NCBI GenBank assembly: GCA_028705785.1
Contig: JAQWCT010000001.1
Coordinates: 1 to 47,050, forward strand
Source: Sulfurospirillaceae bacterium
GTDB taxonomy: Bacteria > Campylobacterota > Campylobacteria > Campylobacterales > Sulfurospirillaceae
Direction of reading: 5' to 3'
Length of the DNA: 47,050 bases
A program made the translations under genes and the position numbers. Below are positions 33,007 through 42,037 of this stretch, piece after piece (the first letter of the stretch is position 1; every line of letters starts with the position of its first letter). The notes beneath the pieces are model-generated. The model ran no database searches. It saw only the letters and a program-made list of their open reading frames with translations, and was not told the DNA's origin.

Positions 33007-33791
33007 TGACTCCTATTTATATTCTCTCAAAAGTCTTCACATACTCGGTTTTACCGCCGAGTATATTTATTATTGCCTTGTTCCTTGCTTCTCTTTTCGC
33101 TAAAAAATTTCGTCTTTTTTTCTTTACATGTAGCGCTCTTTTTTATGCGCTCAGCAATACCTATGTTGCGGATGCGCTACTCTCCCCCCTTGAAAAACCT
33201 TATAATGTTCCCTTACAAGAAACTCGTGTTGATGCGCTCATCGTACTCAGTGGTGGAAGCACCAAGGGTGCGTCCAATCTACCTTTGGGAGATGAAGCCT
33301 ATAAACGCACAATGTGGGGATTAATGATAGCAAAATCACACAATGTGCCACTGCTTTTTAGTGGGGCAGGGGTCAATCAAGACTATTCTGAAAGCGATGC
33401 TTTTTTAGACACTATTAAAGAGCTAAAAACACATCTTGGTATAGAAATACCAATAGATAAAACCCTTAAACAAAGAGAGTTTTCTTTACATGTAGAATCT
33501 AAAAGCATTGATACTTACGAAAATGCAAAGCTAAGTAAAATGGCTTTTGAACGAGAGGGAATTACACAACCGACTATCTATCTCGTCACCTCAGCCTATC
33601 ATATGCGCCGCTCTATAAAACTCTATGAACACTTTGGCTTTAAAGTTATCCCTGCTGCAACATCATTTCAAATGAGCACGAGAGCAAAAGATGCGTGGAA
33701 TTATCTACCAAGTATTGGGGCACTGAACAAAAGCTATACGGCATTACACGAATACGCAGGACTTTTGAGCTTAAAGCTTCGAGGAATTTAA
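33006..33791 (+). CDS. DUF218 (ElyC/SanA/YdcF) family membrane protein
   Basis: A 261-residue protein with two N-terminal helices (about 8-29 and 32-50) and a DUF218 domain (about 75-245). Family landmarks: DALIVLSGGSTKGA, SESDAFLDT, STDTYENAK-like (SIDTYENAKLSK) and VTSAYHMRRSIKLYEHFG. Members such as ElyC are tied to envelope or peptidoglycan integrity; the biochemical activity is unresolved. Translationally coupled to purM. Two TACATGTA words lie inside (33125 and 33487). Confidence 0.88.
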   Translation: MTPIYILSKVFTYSVLPPSIFIIALFLASLFAKKFRLFFFTCSALFYALSNTYVADALLSPLEKPYNVPLQETRVDALIVLSGGSTKGASNLPLGDEAYKRTMWGLMIAKSHNVPLLFSGAGVNQDYSESDAFLDTIKELKTHLGIEIPIDKTLKQREFSLHVESKSIDTYENAKLSKMAFEREGITQPTIYLVTSAYHMRRSIKLYEHFGFKVIPAATSFQMSTRAKDAWNYLPSIGALNKSYTALHEYAGLLSLKLRGI

Positions 33792-34067
33792 CTAACTTCG
33801 CTTATCATTTGTTATCTTATAAATAAAACTAAATACCTCTGCAACTGCTTTATAGAGCATCGGAGGTATCTCACGATTGAGTTCTATCTTGGAGAGCAAC
33901 TCTACTAAATCAGCATCTTTTTTAATGAATATATCGTGCTCATTTGCTAATTTGATGATATTATTAGCAACCTCGCCTTTCCCTTTGGCAACGACTTTAG
34001 GTGCATCACTTTTTTCTTTGTCATATTTAAGTGCAACCGCTTTTTGGATTTTTGGTGGTGGATTCAT
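33792..34067 (-). CDS. flhX: FlhB C-terminal-domain paralogue (FlhX type)
   Basis: A 91-residue soluble protein matching only the cytoplasmic C-terminal domain of the flagellar export switch FlhB. The stretch AVALKYDKEKSDAPKVVAKGKGEVANNIIKLANEHDI lines up with the region after FlhB's autocleavage site NPTH. Here the site reads NPPP right after the start Met, so the protein begins about where the cleaved FlhB-CC fragment would. Such proteins occur in Campylobacter and Helicobacter and can partly stand in for FlhB-CC. It overlaps the FliK-like gene by 4 bp. Confidence 0.87.
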   Translation of the reverse strand: MNPPPKIQKAVALKYDKEKSDAPKVVAKGKGEVANNIIKLANEHDIFIKKDADLVELLSKIELNREIPPMLYKAVAEVFSFIYKITNDKRS

Positions 34068-35704
34068 ATGCTTATATTGATGCCAAAGTTTAATTGCTCA
34101 TCTGCAAAATAATCATTTTTTGCGCCATTAGTCTCTTTATATTCGATGATTTTAATACTCCCCGTAATAAGTCCAACTTCATTGAGCGCTTGTTTTAATG
34201 AACTTAAATGCTCACTCACTTTTTCTTTAAGCTCATTTTTCTGTGTGGCGATAGTAATATCAATGTATTTATCTTGCGAGAGAAGAAGCATCATATTTAT
34301 TTTTCCATACTGCTCTAAATCAAGGTCAATTTGACAATGAAAATGGTTCTCTTGCGTTTGTTTCATTTGCATGGAACCACCACTTAGTCCTTCCCATGTA
34401 AAAGGGATGTACAGATGAGCTGAGCTACTCACAAAAGAGGCTAACTGATGGTAGTCTATCTGCGTGAGTAGTTTGTTGGTCGCTTCTAGTGCTTCATTTG
34501 CTTTAGGGCTAGTAGAAGTAGTTAGATTTTCGTGCAAATGGGTTAAAACACCTTTCATATCACTCAGCATCTCAACATCGGTGAGGTTTAGTGAGAGTTT
34601 TTGCATCACGGCAGGAGAGATAAAAACTTCAGGCTTCAAAAGAGAGACTATTCTTTGTTCTAACTGTGTACGACTATCGATATAGTGCGCTTGTTTGGGA
34701 GCACTTGGGTCACTGATGGCGATTTGTGTTTTAATGCGATTGGTCAGCATTGTTAGCTGGTCTTGAATAGATAATTCATCTTGTGTTACCACTGTTTGCA
34801 TGACTAAACTAGGCTTAGATACGAGTGTTTCAATCTGTACGACTAAAGGCTTCATCTCATTTTCGTTGGAAATAATTTTGGGAAGTTCTTGTTTGAGTGT
34901 GCTTAAAAGCTCTTTGACTTGTGCTGTAAAATGCTGTTCTATTTCCACAGACTGTGGAGAATTTTCAATTTTTGAGGTGATTAAAGCCATTTGTTTTATA
35001 CTATTTTCAAGTTTATTTACGATTTGATTGGCATCCTTAAGCATGGGTGGTGATTCAAACGAGAGATGTTGTTTCACACTTTGACGGAAAAGGTCTAGCA
35101 CAGATTTAAGCGTACTTTGTAATTCACTTGGCAACATTTCTTTAGGGTTTTCAAGTTTTTGTATCAGTGTTGCCATTTCTTTAGTTAAACTCGCACTCTT
35201 ATTAGTCTGTGATAAATGCTCTTTTAACTCTGTTACTAAAGACTTAACATCACTTACGACTGCTTCTTTACTAAGCGTGTTAGCTAACTTAGATTCTAAA
35301 AAAACACCTGAATTTTGCACTTGTTCTTTTAAAATTTTGGCATCAACACTTTGTATATTTTTCTCAAAATTTTGCAGAAAAAGCAAAGGCTTTTCCAAAC
35401 TAGGCTCACTCTTTAAAAAAGTTATCAAGGATTTTAAATCATTGGTAAAATTGCCAAGATTTTTAAAAACAGGTGTGTTTTGCAAAAGGTCTAAAATAGC
35501 ACTTTTGGATTTTGCTTCACTCACTAAACTACCCAATAAATTAGCGACGATTTCTTTTACATTAGAAGAAGTGGGAGGAGGCGTTGCACTCGGTGCCTCA
35601 GTGGCACTTAAAAATGCTTGTTTGAGTGCTTCTTGGGATACTTTTTTATCAACTGTTGTCGTAGTTGTCTGGGCATTCAATAAAAGAGCTGTTGAAATCT
35701 GCAT
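34064..35704 (-). CDS. FliK-like flagellar hook-length control protein
   Basis: A 546-residue, mostly helical and low-complexity protein rich in Lys, Ser, Leu and Gln. The C-terminal about 110 residues (GGSMQMKQTQENHFHCQIDLDLEQYGKINMMLLLSQDKYIDITIATQKNELKEKVSEHLSSLKQALNEVGL) match the layout of the Flg_hook domain, in which FliK contacts FlhB. The long N-terminal part would be the ruler segment. Its neighbour is an FlhB-CC paralogue, which supports the call. No signal peptide, as expected for a type III substrate. Its start overlaps the hemG stop by one base. Confidence 0.65.
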   Translation of the reverse strand: MQISTALLLNAQTTTTTVDKKVSQEALKQAFLSATEAPSATPPPTSSNVKEIVANLLGSLVSEAKSKSAILDLLQNTPVFKNLGNFTNDLKSLITFLKSEPSLEKPLLFLQNFEKNIQSVDAKILKEQVQNSGVFLESKLANTLSKEAVVSDVKSLVTELKEHLSQTNKSASLTKEMATLIQKLENPKEMLPSELQSTLKSVLDLFRQSVKQHLSFESPPMLKDANQIVNKLENSIKQMALITSKIENSPQSVEIEQHFTAQVKELLSTLKQELPKIISNENEMKPLVVQIETLVSKPSLVMQTVVTQDELSIQDQLTMLTNRIKTQIAISDPSAPKQAHYIDSRTQLEQRIVSLLKPEVFISPAVMQKLSLNLTDVEMLSDMKGVLTHLHENLTTSTSPKANEALEATNKLLTQIDYHQLASFVSSSAHLYIPFTWEGLSGGSMQMKQTQENHFHCQIDLDLEQYGKINMMLLLSQDKYIDITIATQKNELKEKVSEHLSSLKQALNEVGLITGSIKIIEYKETNGAKNDYFADEQLNFGINISI

Positions 35705-37050
35705 CAGCGTGGTGAAGGGCTTAACTCTTCAAGCACTTTTTGAGCGCATTTTTTAGAATTACTGACACAATCATTGACCGCAACTCCAAAATAGGCATTT
35801 GAATTGAGATAAAGGCCTTTGTGTTGCTGTAATCTATTGAAAATTTTAACCATTTTATCTTTATGACCCAGCCCATAATTAGGTATTCCTTTTTCATAGC
35901 GCTTGACAAATACAACATCAGGCCCGTCGTCTATCCCCATCGTCTCACGGATACCCATTTTTGCTATGCTAACAAGCTCATCATCGCCTTTGAGTGCAAG
36001 GGAAGGGTTTCTTTGCCCTCCTATCATCACACGAACTGATTTTGCATTCTGTGGCGCTCTATCGCCAAAGATTGAGCTATCCCACAAAACGCCTAAAATG
36101 CTTTTTTTTGCCGATGTTGTTGTCAGTAAACCAAAACCATCAAGCGGATGAGAAAGGTCATAATATCCAAAGCCGACGATACTTATGGGCGAATATTCTA
36201 TCTCGTTTAAATCTTTAGCTAATGACTTATCAATGTTCTCTAAAAGTTTTGCGCTAATATAGGAGGGCGTTGCTAAAATCACACGATCAAACAGGACTTC
36301 GCTTTCTTGTGTAGTTACGATATATTTTCCATTTTTAGGTTTAATATCACTTACTTCACACTGCATTTTAATCTCTATTTTGCATACACTAGCAAGTCTT
36401 TGGATAAACGAACTCACACCTTGCTTAAAGCTCATCAAAACGCCACCAGGACCTGCTTCTTTTTTCTTTTTAGCAAGCATTCCTTTAAATAATCCACCAT
36501 ACTCTTTTTCAAGCTTGACCACGGCAGGAAATGCAGAATTAACAGAAATTTTATCAGGCGTTGAACCAAAAATACCTGCAACCATTGCGTCTAAAAAGAC
36601 ATTTGTCATCTCTTTACCTACTCTTCGATAGCCAAAAGACTGTAGCGTTTCATCAGTATCATCTTTTTTGGGAGAGACAAAAAATTCACCTGCAACTCTT
36701 ATTTTCCCTATCCATGATAAAAGAGGAGAGCGCAAAAAAGCTTTAGGAGATTCAGGGAGGGGACATAAAAAATCTTTGTAGATAAATCGTTTTCGAGCAC
36801 TATCATTACTTTGGATTAAAATATCACGACAACCACTTTCTTCTATAAGAGCTAAGGTATCTGGCTTATTGGATAAAAAACCATTACTGCCAGATTCAAA
36901 GAAAAAGCCTTCGACTTCTTGGGTCATCATGGAACCACCCAATTTATCTTTGGTTTCAAAAAGTGTTATTTCAACATCAGGTCTAGCTTTTGAGATATAA
37001 AATGCCGTTGCTAAACCACTGATTCCGCCGCCAACAATTGCTATCTTCAT
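35704..37050 (-). CDS. hemY: Protoporphyrinogen oxidase, HemY/PPOX flavoprotein type
   Basis: FAD enzyme of about 448 residues for late haem synthesis. The N-terminal dinucleotide fold KIAIVGGGISGLATAFYISK and the acidic residue in ITLFETKDKLGG bind FAD. The PPOX-type SGSNGFLSNKPDTLALIEESG follows, and the C-terminal flavin-binding GLYLNSNAYFGVAVNDCVSN closes the fold. Two adjacent ATGs exist; the second (37050) has the better spacing to GGAG. Haem supply fits the cytochrome genes nearby. Confidence 0.92.
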   Translation of the reverse strand: MKIAIVGGGISGLATAFYISKARPDVEITLFETKDKLGGSMMTQEVEGFFFESGSNGFLSNKPDTLALIEESGCRDILIQSNDSARKRFIYKDFLCPLPESPKAFLRSPLLSWIGKIRVAGEFFVSPKKDDTDETLQSFGYRRVGKEMTNVFLDAMVAGIFGSTPDKISVNSAFPAVVKLEKEYGGLFKGMLAKKKKEAGPGGVLMSFKQGVSSFIQRLASVCKIEIKMQCEVSDIKPKNGKYIVTTQESEVLFDRVILATPSYISAKLLENIDKSLAKDLNEIEYSPISIVGFGYYDLSHPLDGFGLLTTTSAKKSILGVLWDSSIFGDRAPQNAKSVRVMIGGQRNPSLALKGDDELVSIAKMGIRETMGIDDGPDVVFVKRYEKGIPNYGLGHKDKMVKIFNRLQQHKGLYLNSNAYFGVAVNDCVSNSKKCAQKVLEELSPSPR

Positions 37051-37082
37051 CATTTCTCCAACTTTGATAATATCTTTTAATT

Positions 37083-38282
37083 CTATGCCATTTTATCTTT
37101 ATTTTTAATTTTTATCATCCATTCATCGAGCGTTTTTTCAAATCCCACGCCCAAACTGTCATAAAAACGAAGAGGCTTTTCCAAATACTTTTGCTCAACC
37201 CAGCCACCAAAATCATGTGGATACAAATAGCCTTTAGGGGAGGGGCTTTGCAGATGTGCAGGGACACTGAGCGCTTTTTCATTTTTTACATAGGCTAGGG
37301 CATTGTTAATGGCAGTGTATGCGCTGTTTGATTTTGGGCTACATGTAAGATAAATAAGACACTGCGAAAGGATGATGCGAGACTCTGGGTAACCGATTTT
37401 ACTCACGCTATTTAGCGTACTACTCGCTAGATTTAACGCTTGAGGGTTGGCATTGCCAATATCTTCACTGGCTAAAATCACCAGTCTTCGCGCTATAAAA
37501 TCAGCACTCTCTCCCCCGTCAATCAGCCTTGCAAGATAATAAAGCGCCGCATCTACATCACTACCTCGCACGCTTTTAATCATGGCACTGATGAGATTAT
37601 AATGCGTTCCATCGCTACTAACGCCATCTTTAAGTGCGTTTGGTCGAAGACCTCTGAGTATTTCAAGGCTTACATGTAAATCTACTTTGAGCGCAAATTC
37701 TAAAAGATTGAGCAAGGAGCGGCTATCTCCGGCACTTGAACTAAGGAGATAATCTTTGGCATCTTCATCTATCGTAAAGTCTATTTTTTGCCTCACGCGA
37801 GCAAGAATATCTTCCATATCAGACAATTCAAGAGGATAAAACTCAAATAGCATTGTTCGCGATCTAATACCTGAACTAAGCGTAAAATAGGGATTTTCAG
37901 TCGAAGCTCCAATGATAATAGCTTCGTGATTTTCCATAGGAAGCAAAAGCACTTCTTGTTGTGTTTTTGAAAGCCTGTGGATTTCATCAATAAAAATGAG
38001 CGGTTTTTGAAGTGCATTTTTATGATTAGCAAAAATTTTGCGAAACTCTTCAACCTTTACACTGGTGGCATCAAGCTCATAAAAAGGGAGTTGTAATTCG
38101 TTAGCAACGATGCGTGCTAGTGTTGTTTTACCAACACCAGCTGGTCCAAAGAAGATAGCATGAGACATAGAGCCTGATTTTAGGAGTTTTCTAAAGGGGC
38201 TATTTTCCCCACTTAGATGCTTTTGCCCACTGATTTCTTCGATGAGTTTAGGGCGAAAGAAGAGGGCGAAGTTATTGATCAT
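37083..38282 (-). CDS. rarA: Replication-associated recombination protein A
   Basis: AAA+ clamp-loader-like ATPase (399 residues) acting at stalled forks. It has Walker A GPAGVGKTT (46-54), Walker B IFIDEIHRLSKTQQEVLL, sensor STENPYFTLSSGIRSR and the MgsA C-terminal region HYNLISAMIKSVRGSDVDAALYYLARLIDGGE. The start is the ATG at 38282 (MINNFALFFRP), with AAAGG close by; an upstream in-frame codon at 38330 would extend further into the pseudouridine synthase gene. It overlaps that gene by 11 bp. Confidence 0.94.
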   Translation of the reverse strand: MINNFALFFRPKLIEEISGQKHLSGENSPFRKLLKSGSMSHAIFFGPAGVGKTTLARIVANELQLPFYELDATSVKVEEFRKIFANHKNALQKPLIFIDEIHRLSKTQQEVLLLPMENHEAIIIGASTENPYFTLSSGIRSRTMLFEFYPLELSDMEDILARVRQKIDFTIDEDAKDYLLSSSAGDSRSLLNLLEFALKVDLHVSLEILRGLRPNALKDGVSSDGTHYNLISAMIKSVRGSDVDAALYYLARLIDGGESADFIARRLVILASEDIGNANPQALNLASSTLNSVSKIGYPESRIILSQCLIYLTCSPKSNSAYTAINNALAYVKNEKALSVPAHLQSPSPKGYLYPHDFGGWVEQKYLEKPLRFYDSLGVGFEKTLDEWMIKIKNKDKMA

Positions 38283-39057
38283 CGCCTTTTTTTCCTTCTT
38301 CAAATTCAAGATAATCTCGAAGTGCTGCATATTCAGTAGCCTCTAAAAATCGATGCTTTCCGGGTTTGAGCATATCAAGATCAATTTTTCCATAACTCAC
38401 GCGTTTAAGGTCAACCACTTCAACATCAAAATAGCCAAAAAATCGTCTAAGTTCGCGATTTTTTCCCTCATTTATCATAACTTTCACAGTAGAGTAAGTC
38501 GGTGTGTTTTTGATGATACGATACGCTAAAAATGGTGCAAATTCCATAGAACGAATGGAACTTTGTTCGTGTCCACCTTTCCTTGCATCTTCGATAAACA
38601 TCCCCTCTTTCATCGCAAGCTCCATCGCTTGAGTGACTGAACCATTAATCTTTACATAATAAACTCGCTCCAAATCTCCATGCATCAATGCAGAAACAAC
38701 TGCTGGTGAGTCCGAGAGAAGCAATAAGCCCTCACTCGCAAAGTCAAGTCTTCCCACACTAAGATAATGCGAAAATCGCTTTGGCAAAGTATCAAAAATC
38801 GTCTTTCTTCCGCGGTCATCTTTTTTACTGACTAACTCACCTTTTTGTTTGTGATAAACAATAACTGAGTACTGACTCTTTTCAAAAAGTGCGTTACCTT
38901 TGACTTCAATTCTATTTTTAAAAGTGACTTTCATCGACAAATCTTCGGCAACCTTACCGTCGACTTTGACCAGTCCTTGTTTGATAAGCTCATCTGCTTC
39001 ACGCCTAGAATAGTGCGTGTTGTGAGAGATCATCTTGTTTAATCGTGTTAATTCCAT
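38272..39057 (-). CDS. rluB: RsuA/RluB-family 23S rRNA pseudouridine synthase
   Basis: A 261-residue enzyme with an N-terminal S4 RNA-binding domain (about 1-60) and a catalytic domain with GRLDFASEGLLLL, Asp105 being the nucleophile, and later EGKNRELRRFFG. The subfamily (RluB, RluE, RluF or RsuA) is not certain; the S4 domain argues against RluE. One-base overlaps with kdsD on one side and an 11-bp overlap with rarA on the other mark a tight operon. Confidence 0.9.
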   Translation of the reverse strand: MELTRLNKMISHNTHYSRREADELIKQGLVKVDGKVAEDLSMKVTFKNRIEVKGNALFEKSQYSVIVYHKQKGELVSKKDDRGRKTIFDTLPKRFSHYLSVGRLDFASEGLLLLSDSPAVVSALMHGDLERVYYVKINGSVTQAMELAMKEGMFIEDARKGGHEQSSIRSMEFAPFLAYRIIKNTPTYSTVKVMINEGKNRELRRFFGYFDVEVVDLKRVSYGKIDLDMLKPGKHRFLEATEYAALRDYLEFEEGKKGDDQ

Positions 39058-40022
39058 TATTTTATTCCTGCTTCCACTAAATTGTGGATATGTAATACAC
39101 CCTCTAGCACACCATTTTTATCAGTTATCGCTAAAAGTTGTATTTTATGCTTCTCTATAAAAGAGAGCGCATCACTCGCTAGAAGCGTTGAATCTTCTAG
39201 TTTTTTAGGGTTTTTAGTCGCATAATCGTATGCTAAAGCTTCCATCGAAAAATCATTTCGCATCAAAGCTCGTCTTAAATCTCCATCACTCAAAATTGCT
39301 AACAGTTTATTATGCTTATCTGTTATTAAAACATTACCCAGTCTTCCTTCACTCATCGTGATAATAGCCTCTTTTAGTGGCGTTTTTTGACTCACAATTG
39401 GAAGGTTTTCAGACATCATCAAATCTTTAACTTTAACAAATAATTTTTTGCCCAAACTTCCACCAGGGTGGAATGAAGCAAAATCTTCTTTTTGAAAATT
39501 TTTCTTTTTCATCAAACACACCGCTAACGCATCACCAAGGGCAAGAGTGAGTGTCGTAGAACATGTGGGTGCAACATCCAAAGGGCAAGCTTCTTTTTCT
39601 ACATGTAAAGGTAAAAAGATGTCACTATAATAACCCAAAGATGAATCTTTTGTCTTTGCCATGCCAATCAAAGGAATATTAAATCGTTTGATATGAGGAA
39701 GGATTTTAATAAGCTCCTCACTCTCTCCACTATAACTAATCGCCAAAACAGCATCATCTTTACTCATCATACCTAGGTCGCCATGCATAGCTTCAGTTGG
39801 ATGCAAAAAGAAGCTACTCGTCCCCGTACTCGCTAAAGTAGCAGCTATCTTAGCGCCTATCAATCCACTTTTGCCCACACCGGTAACGATGAGCTTGCCT
39901 TTGATATTGGCAATCAAATGAGTCGCTTCTGCCATCTCAGAACCAATCAATTTTGCAGCATTACTAAGCTCTTTTGCTTCTAATTCTAAAACTTCTTGGG
40001 CAATTTTTATAAAATCATTCAT
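39057..40022 (-). CDS. kdsD: D-arabinose-5-phosphate isomerase (KdsD/KpsF family)
   Basis: A 321-residue sugar isomerase starting Kdo synthesis for LPS. The SIS domain (about 30-165) has VTGVGKSGLIGAKIAATLASTGTSSFFLHPTEAMHGDLGM, with the family His and Lys residues, and two CBS domains (about 205-260 and 268-320) form the regulatory tail. It lies 8 bp downstream of the RNase J gene. One TACATGTA word (39600) encodes Leu-His-Val. Confidence 0.94.
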   Translation of the reverse strand: MNDFIKIAQEVLELEAKELSNAAKLIGSEMAEATHLIANIKGKLIVTGVGKSGLIGAKIAATLASTGTSSFFLHPTEAMHGDLGMMSKDDAVLAISYSGESEELIKILPHIKRFNIPLIGMAKTKDSSLGYYSDIFLPLHVEKEACPLDVAPTCSTTLTLALGDALAVCLMKKKNFQKEDFASFHPGGSLGKKLFVKVKDLMMSENLPIVSQKTPLKEAIITMSEGRLGNVLITDKHNKLLAILSDGDLRRALMRNDFSMEALAYDYATKNPKKLEDSTLLASDALSFIEKHKIQLLAITDKNGVLEGVLHIHNLVEAGIK

Positions 40023-40030
40023 TCGTTTTC

Positions 40031-42037
40031 CTACATCATAAATATGGTTGGAACAATCGTTGGGTACTTTTTCATCTGCCTATAAATATGCTTTCTTACT
40101 ACCTGTCTCACTTCATTTTCCAATGCTCTCGCATTTTCAAGAAGTTCTTTTTTAGCATTAACGATAAATTGGTCAATCACGCCTTCCATCTCGATAGAAA
40201 ATGATTTATCATCTTTATCTGGTACTAAGCCATAACTAATAATTTTTGGTTTTGAGATAAGTTTATGCTCACTTTTGTCTAACTGAATAACTAACATAAC
40301 AAGCCCAGAATCAGCTAATTTTTGGCGGTCAATGACTACATCGTCAGCGATTTGTTCATTAATTTGATTATCAATAAAGACTTTACCTGTTTTAACTGTT
40401 TTAACTTTTTTCATATATTTTGCACAGACTTCTATCTGATCGCCATCGCTCATTAAGACGATATTGCGTTCAGGAATGCCACATTGCATGGCTGTTTCTT
40501 TATGCTTGGTAATGTGATTGTATTCACCATGCACAGGTAAAAAGAACTTTGGTTTTACAAGTCGTAAGATAAGTTTTTGCTCTTCTTGTGCCGCGTGACC
40601 GCTTACATGTATCTCACTAAAGTCTTGATAAGCTACATTAGCACCACTTTTCATTAAAAAGTTTAAGACTTTAGAGACACTACCCTCATTCCCTGGAATC
40701 GCTTTTGCAGAGATAATAATCTGGTCTGTTGGCTTAATTTTAACATGACGATGTTCATCCGTTGCCATACGGTAAAGCGCACTCATCGTCTCACCTTGGC
40801 TTCCTGTTGTTACAATGAGTACATCTTTATCCGGATATTTATTGACTTCATGTGGGTCGATAAAGATACTTTTATCCAGTTCAATATATCCCAAATCAAT
40901 CGCCGTAAAGAGGTTTCGCTCCATTGAACGACCAATAACAGAAACTTTTCTACCATACTTCAACCCATAATCAATGGCTTGGTAAACTCTGTGGATATTA
41001 GAAGAAAAAGTTGACATAATCACTCTGCCTTTTGCCTTAGCAAAGATAGAATCAAAAGTCTTTCCAACGGTACTTTCACTTCGAGTAATACCCTCTTTAT
41101 ATGAGTTTGTACTATCACTCATCAAACATAAAACACCTTTTTCACCATAATGAGCGAAACGGTTTAAATCCGTCACAAACCCATCAATAGGTGTGTGGTC
41201 TATCTTAAAATCTCCCGTATGAATAATCGTTCCAGCTTCCGTAGTAATAGCCAAAGACGAGGCATCAATGATAGAGTGAGTGATGTGAATCCACTCTACT
41301 TCAAATTCACCGATTTTATAAACTTTTCGCTTCTTAACAGGTCTGAAGAACTTTTTGTGCCCTTTTAGTCCATGCTCATCAAACTTATTTGAGAGCATGC
41401 CAAGCGGAAGGGGCGTTGCATAAAGTGGAAATTGCATCTCTTTGAAAAGATAAGATACCGCACCAATATGATCTTCGTGCGCATGAGAGATAATAATACC
41501 TGCAATTTTCTTTTTGATTTGTCTTAAATAAGAAAAATCTGGTACCAAAATATCTACACCATGCATGTCTTCACTAGGAAAACTCATACCGACATCAAGA
41601 ATAATAGCGGAAGTATCTGTTTCAAAAACACAGATATTACCACCAATTTCACCTAATCCACCAAGGGGAGTGATTTTGATTTTTCCCTTTGAGCTTTGTT
41701 CGATAAGATTAAACTTATTGAGCCTCTCTTTGTGCATTTTTTGGTTGGCATCAATAGCTTTTTTCATCTCTCGTTGCCATGCTTCATTGCCCTCGATAGA
41801 GCTAGATTGAGACTTGTTATTTTTGCGTCGTTTGTTATTGTTTGGTTTGGAAGCTTTTGGCTCACTTGCCTCTCCAGTTGAGCTAACTGGTAGGTTTTGA
41901 TTTACCTGTTTGTTAGGGTTATGGTGAGGATTTTGTTTGGGTTTGTGTGAGTTTTCTCTAGGAGGATTTACCTTGTTTGGAACACTTTCACTCTTCTCTA
42001 CCTGTTGTACTATCTCTTTCTCGTTTTCTTGCATCAT
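40031..42037 (-). CDS. rnj: Ribonuclease J with extended basic N terminus
   Basis: Metallo-beta-lactamase/beta-CASP RNase of 668 residues, the main mRNA-decay nuclease in bacteria without RNase E. The first about 118 residues are a disordered Asn/Lys/Pro-rich extension, as in Helicobacter RNase J. The metal site HAHEDH is at residues 185-190, with GDFKIDH and SGHAAQEEQ further on, and a C-terminal domain. Its first 50 bp overlap rsmA, so its N-terminal extension shares DNA with the RsmA C terminus. Two ATGs in tandem make the exact start uncertain by 3 bp. Confidence 0.95.
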   Translation of the reverse strand: MMQENEKEIVQQVEKSESVPNKVNPPRENSHKPKQNPHHNPNKQVNQNLPVSSTGEASEPKASKPNNNKRRKNNKSQSSSIEGNEAWQREMKKAIDANQKMHKERLNKFNLIEQSSKGKIKITPLGGLGEIGGNICVFETDTSAIILDVGMSFPSEDMHGVDILVPDFSYLRQIKKKIAGIIISHAHEDHIGAVSYLFKEMQFPLYATPLPLGMLSNKFDEHGLKGHKKFFRPVKKRKVYKIGEFEVEWIHITHSIIDASSLAITTEAGTIIHTGDFKIDHTPIDGFVTDLNRFAHYGEKGVLCLMSDSTNSYKEGITRSESTVGKTFDSIFAKAKGRVIMSTFSSNIHRVYQAIDYGLKYGRKVSVIGRSMERNLFTAIDLGYIELDKSIFIDPHEVNKYPDKDVLIVTTGSQGETMSALYRMATDEHRHVKIKPTDQIIISAKAIPGNEGSVSKVLNFLMKSGANVAYQDFSEIHVSGHAAQEEQKLILRLVKPKFFLPVHGEYNHITKHKETAMQCGIPERNIVLMSDGDQIEVCAKYMKKVKTVKTGKVFIDNQINEQIADDVVIDRQKLADSGLVMLVIQLDKSEHKLISKPKIISYGLVPDKDDKSFSIEMEGVIDQFIVNAKKELLENARALENEVRQVVRKHIYRQMKKYPTIVPTIFMM

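Noticed and set aside
35277..35756. Open frame of 159 codons opposite the FliK-like gene
   Set aside because: It is Lys/Ser/Phe-rich antisense of a low-complexity gene and spans the junction with hemY; no start signal.
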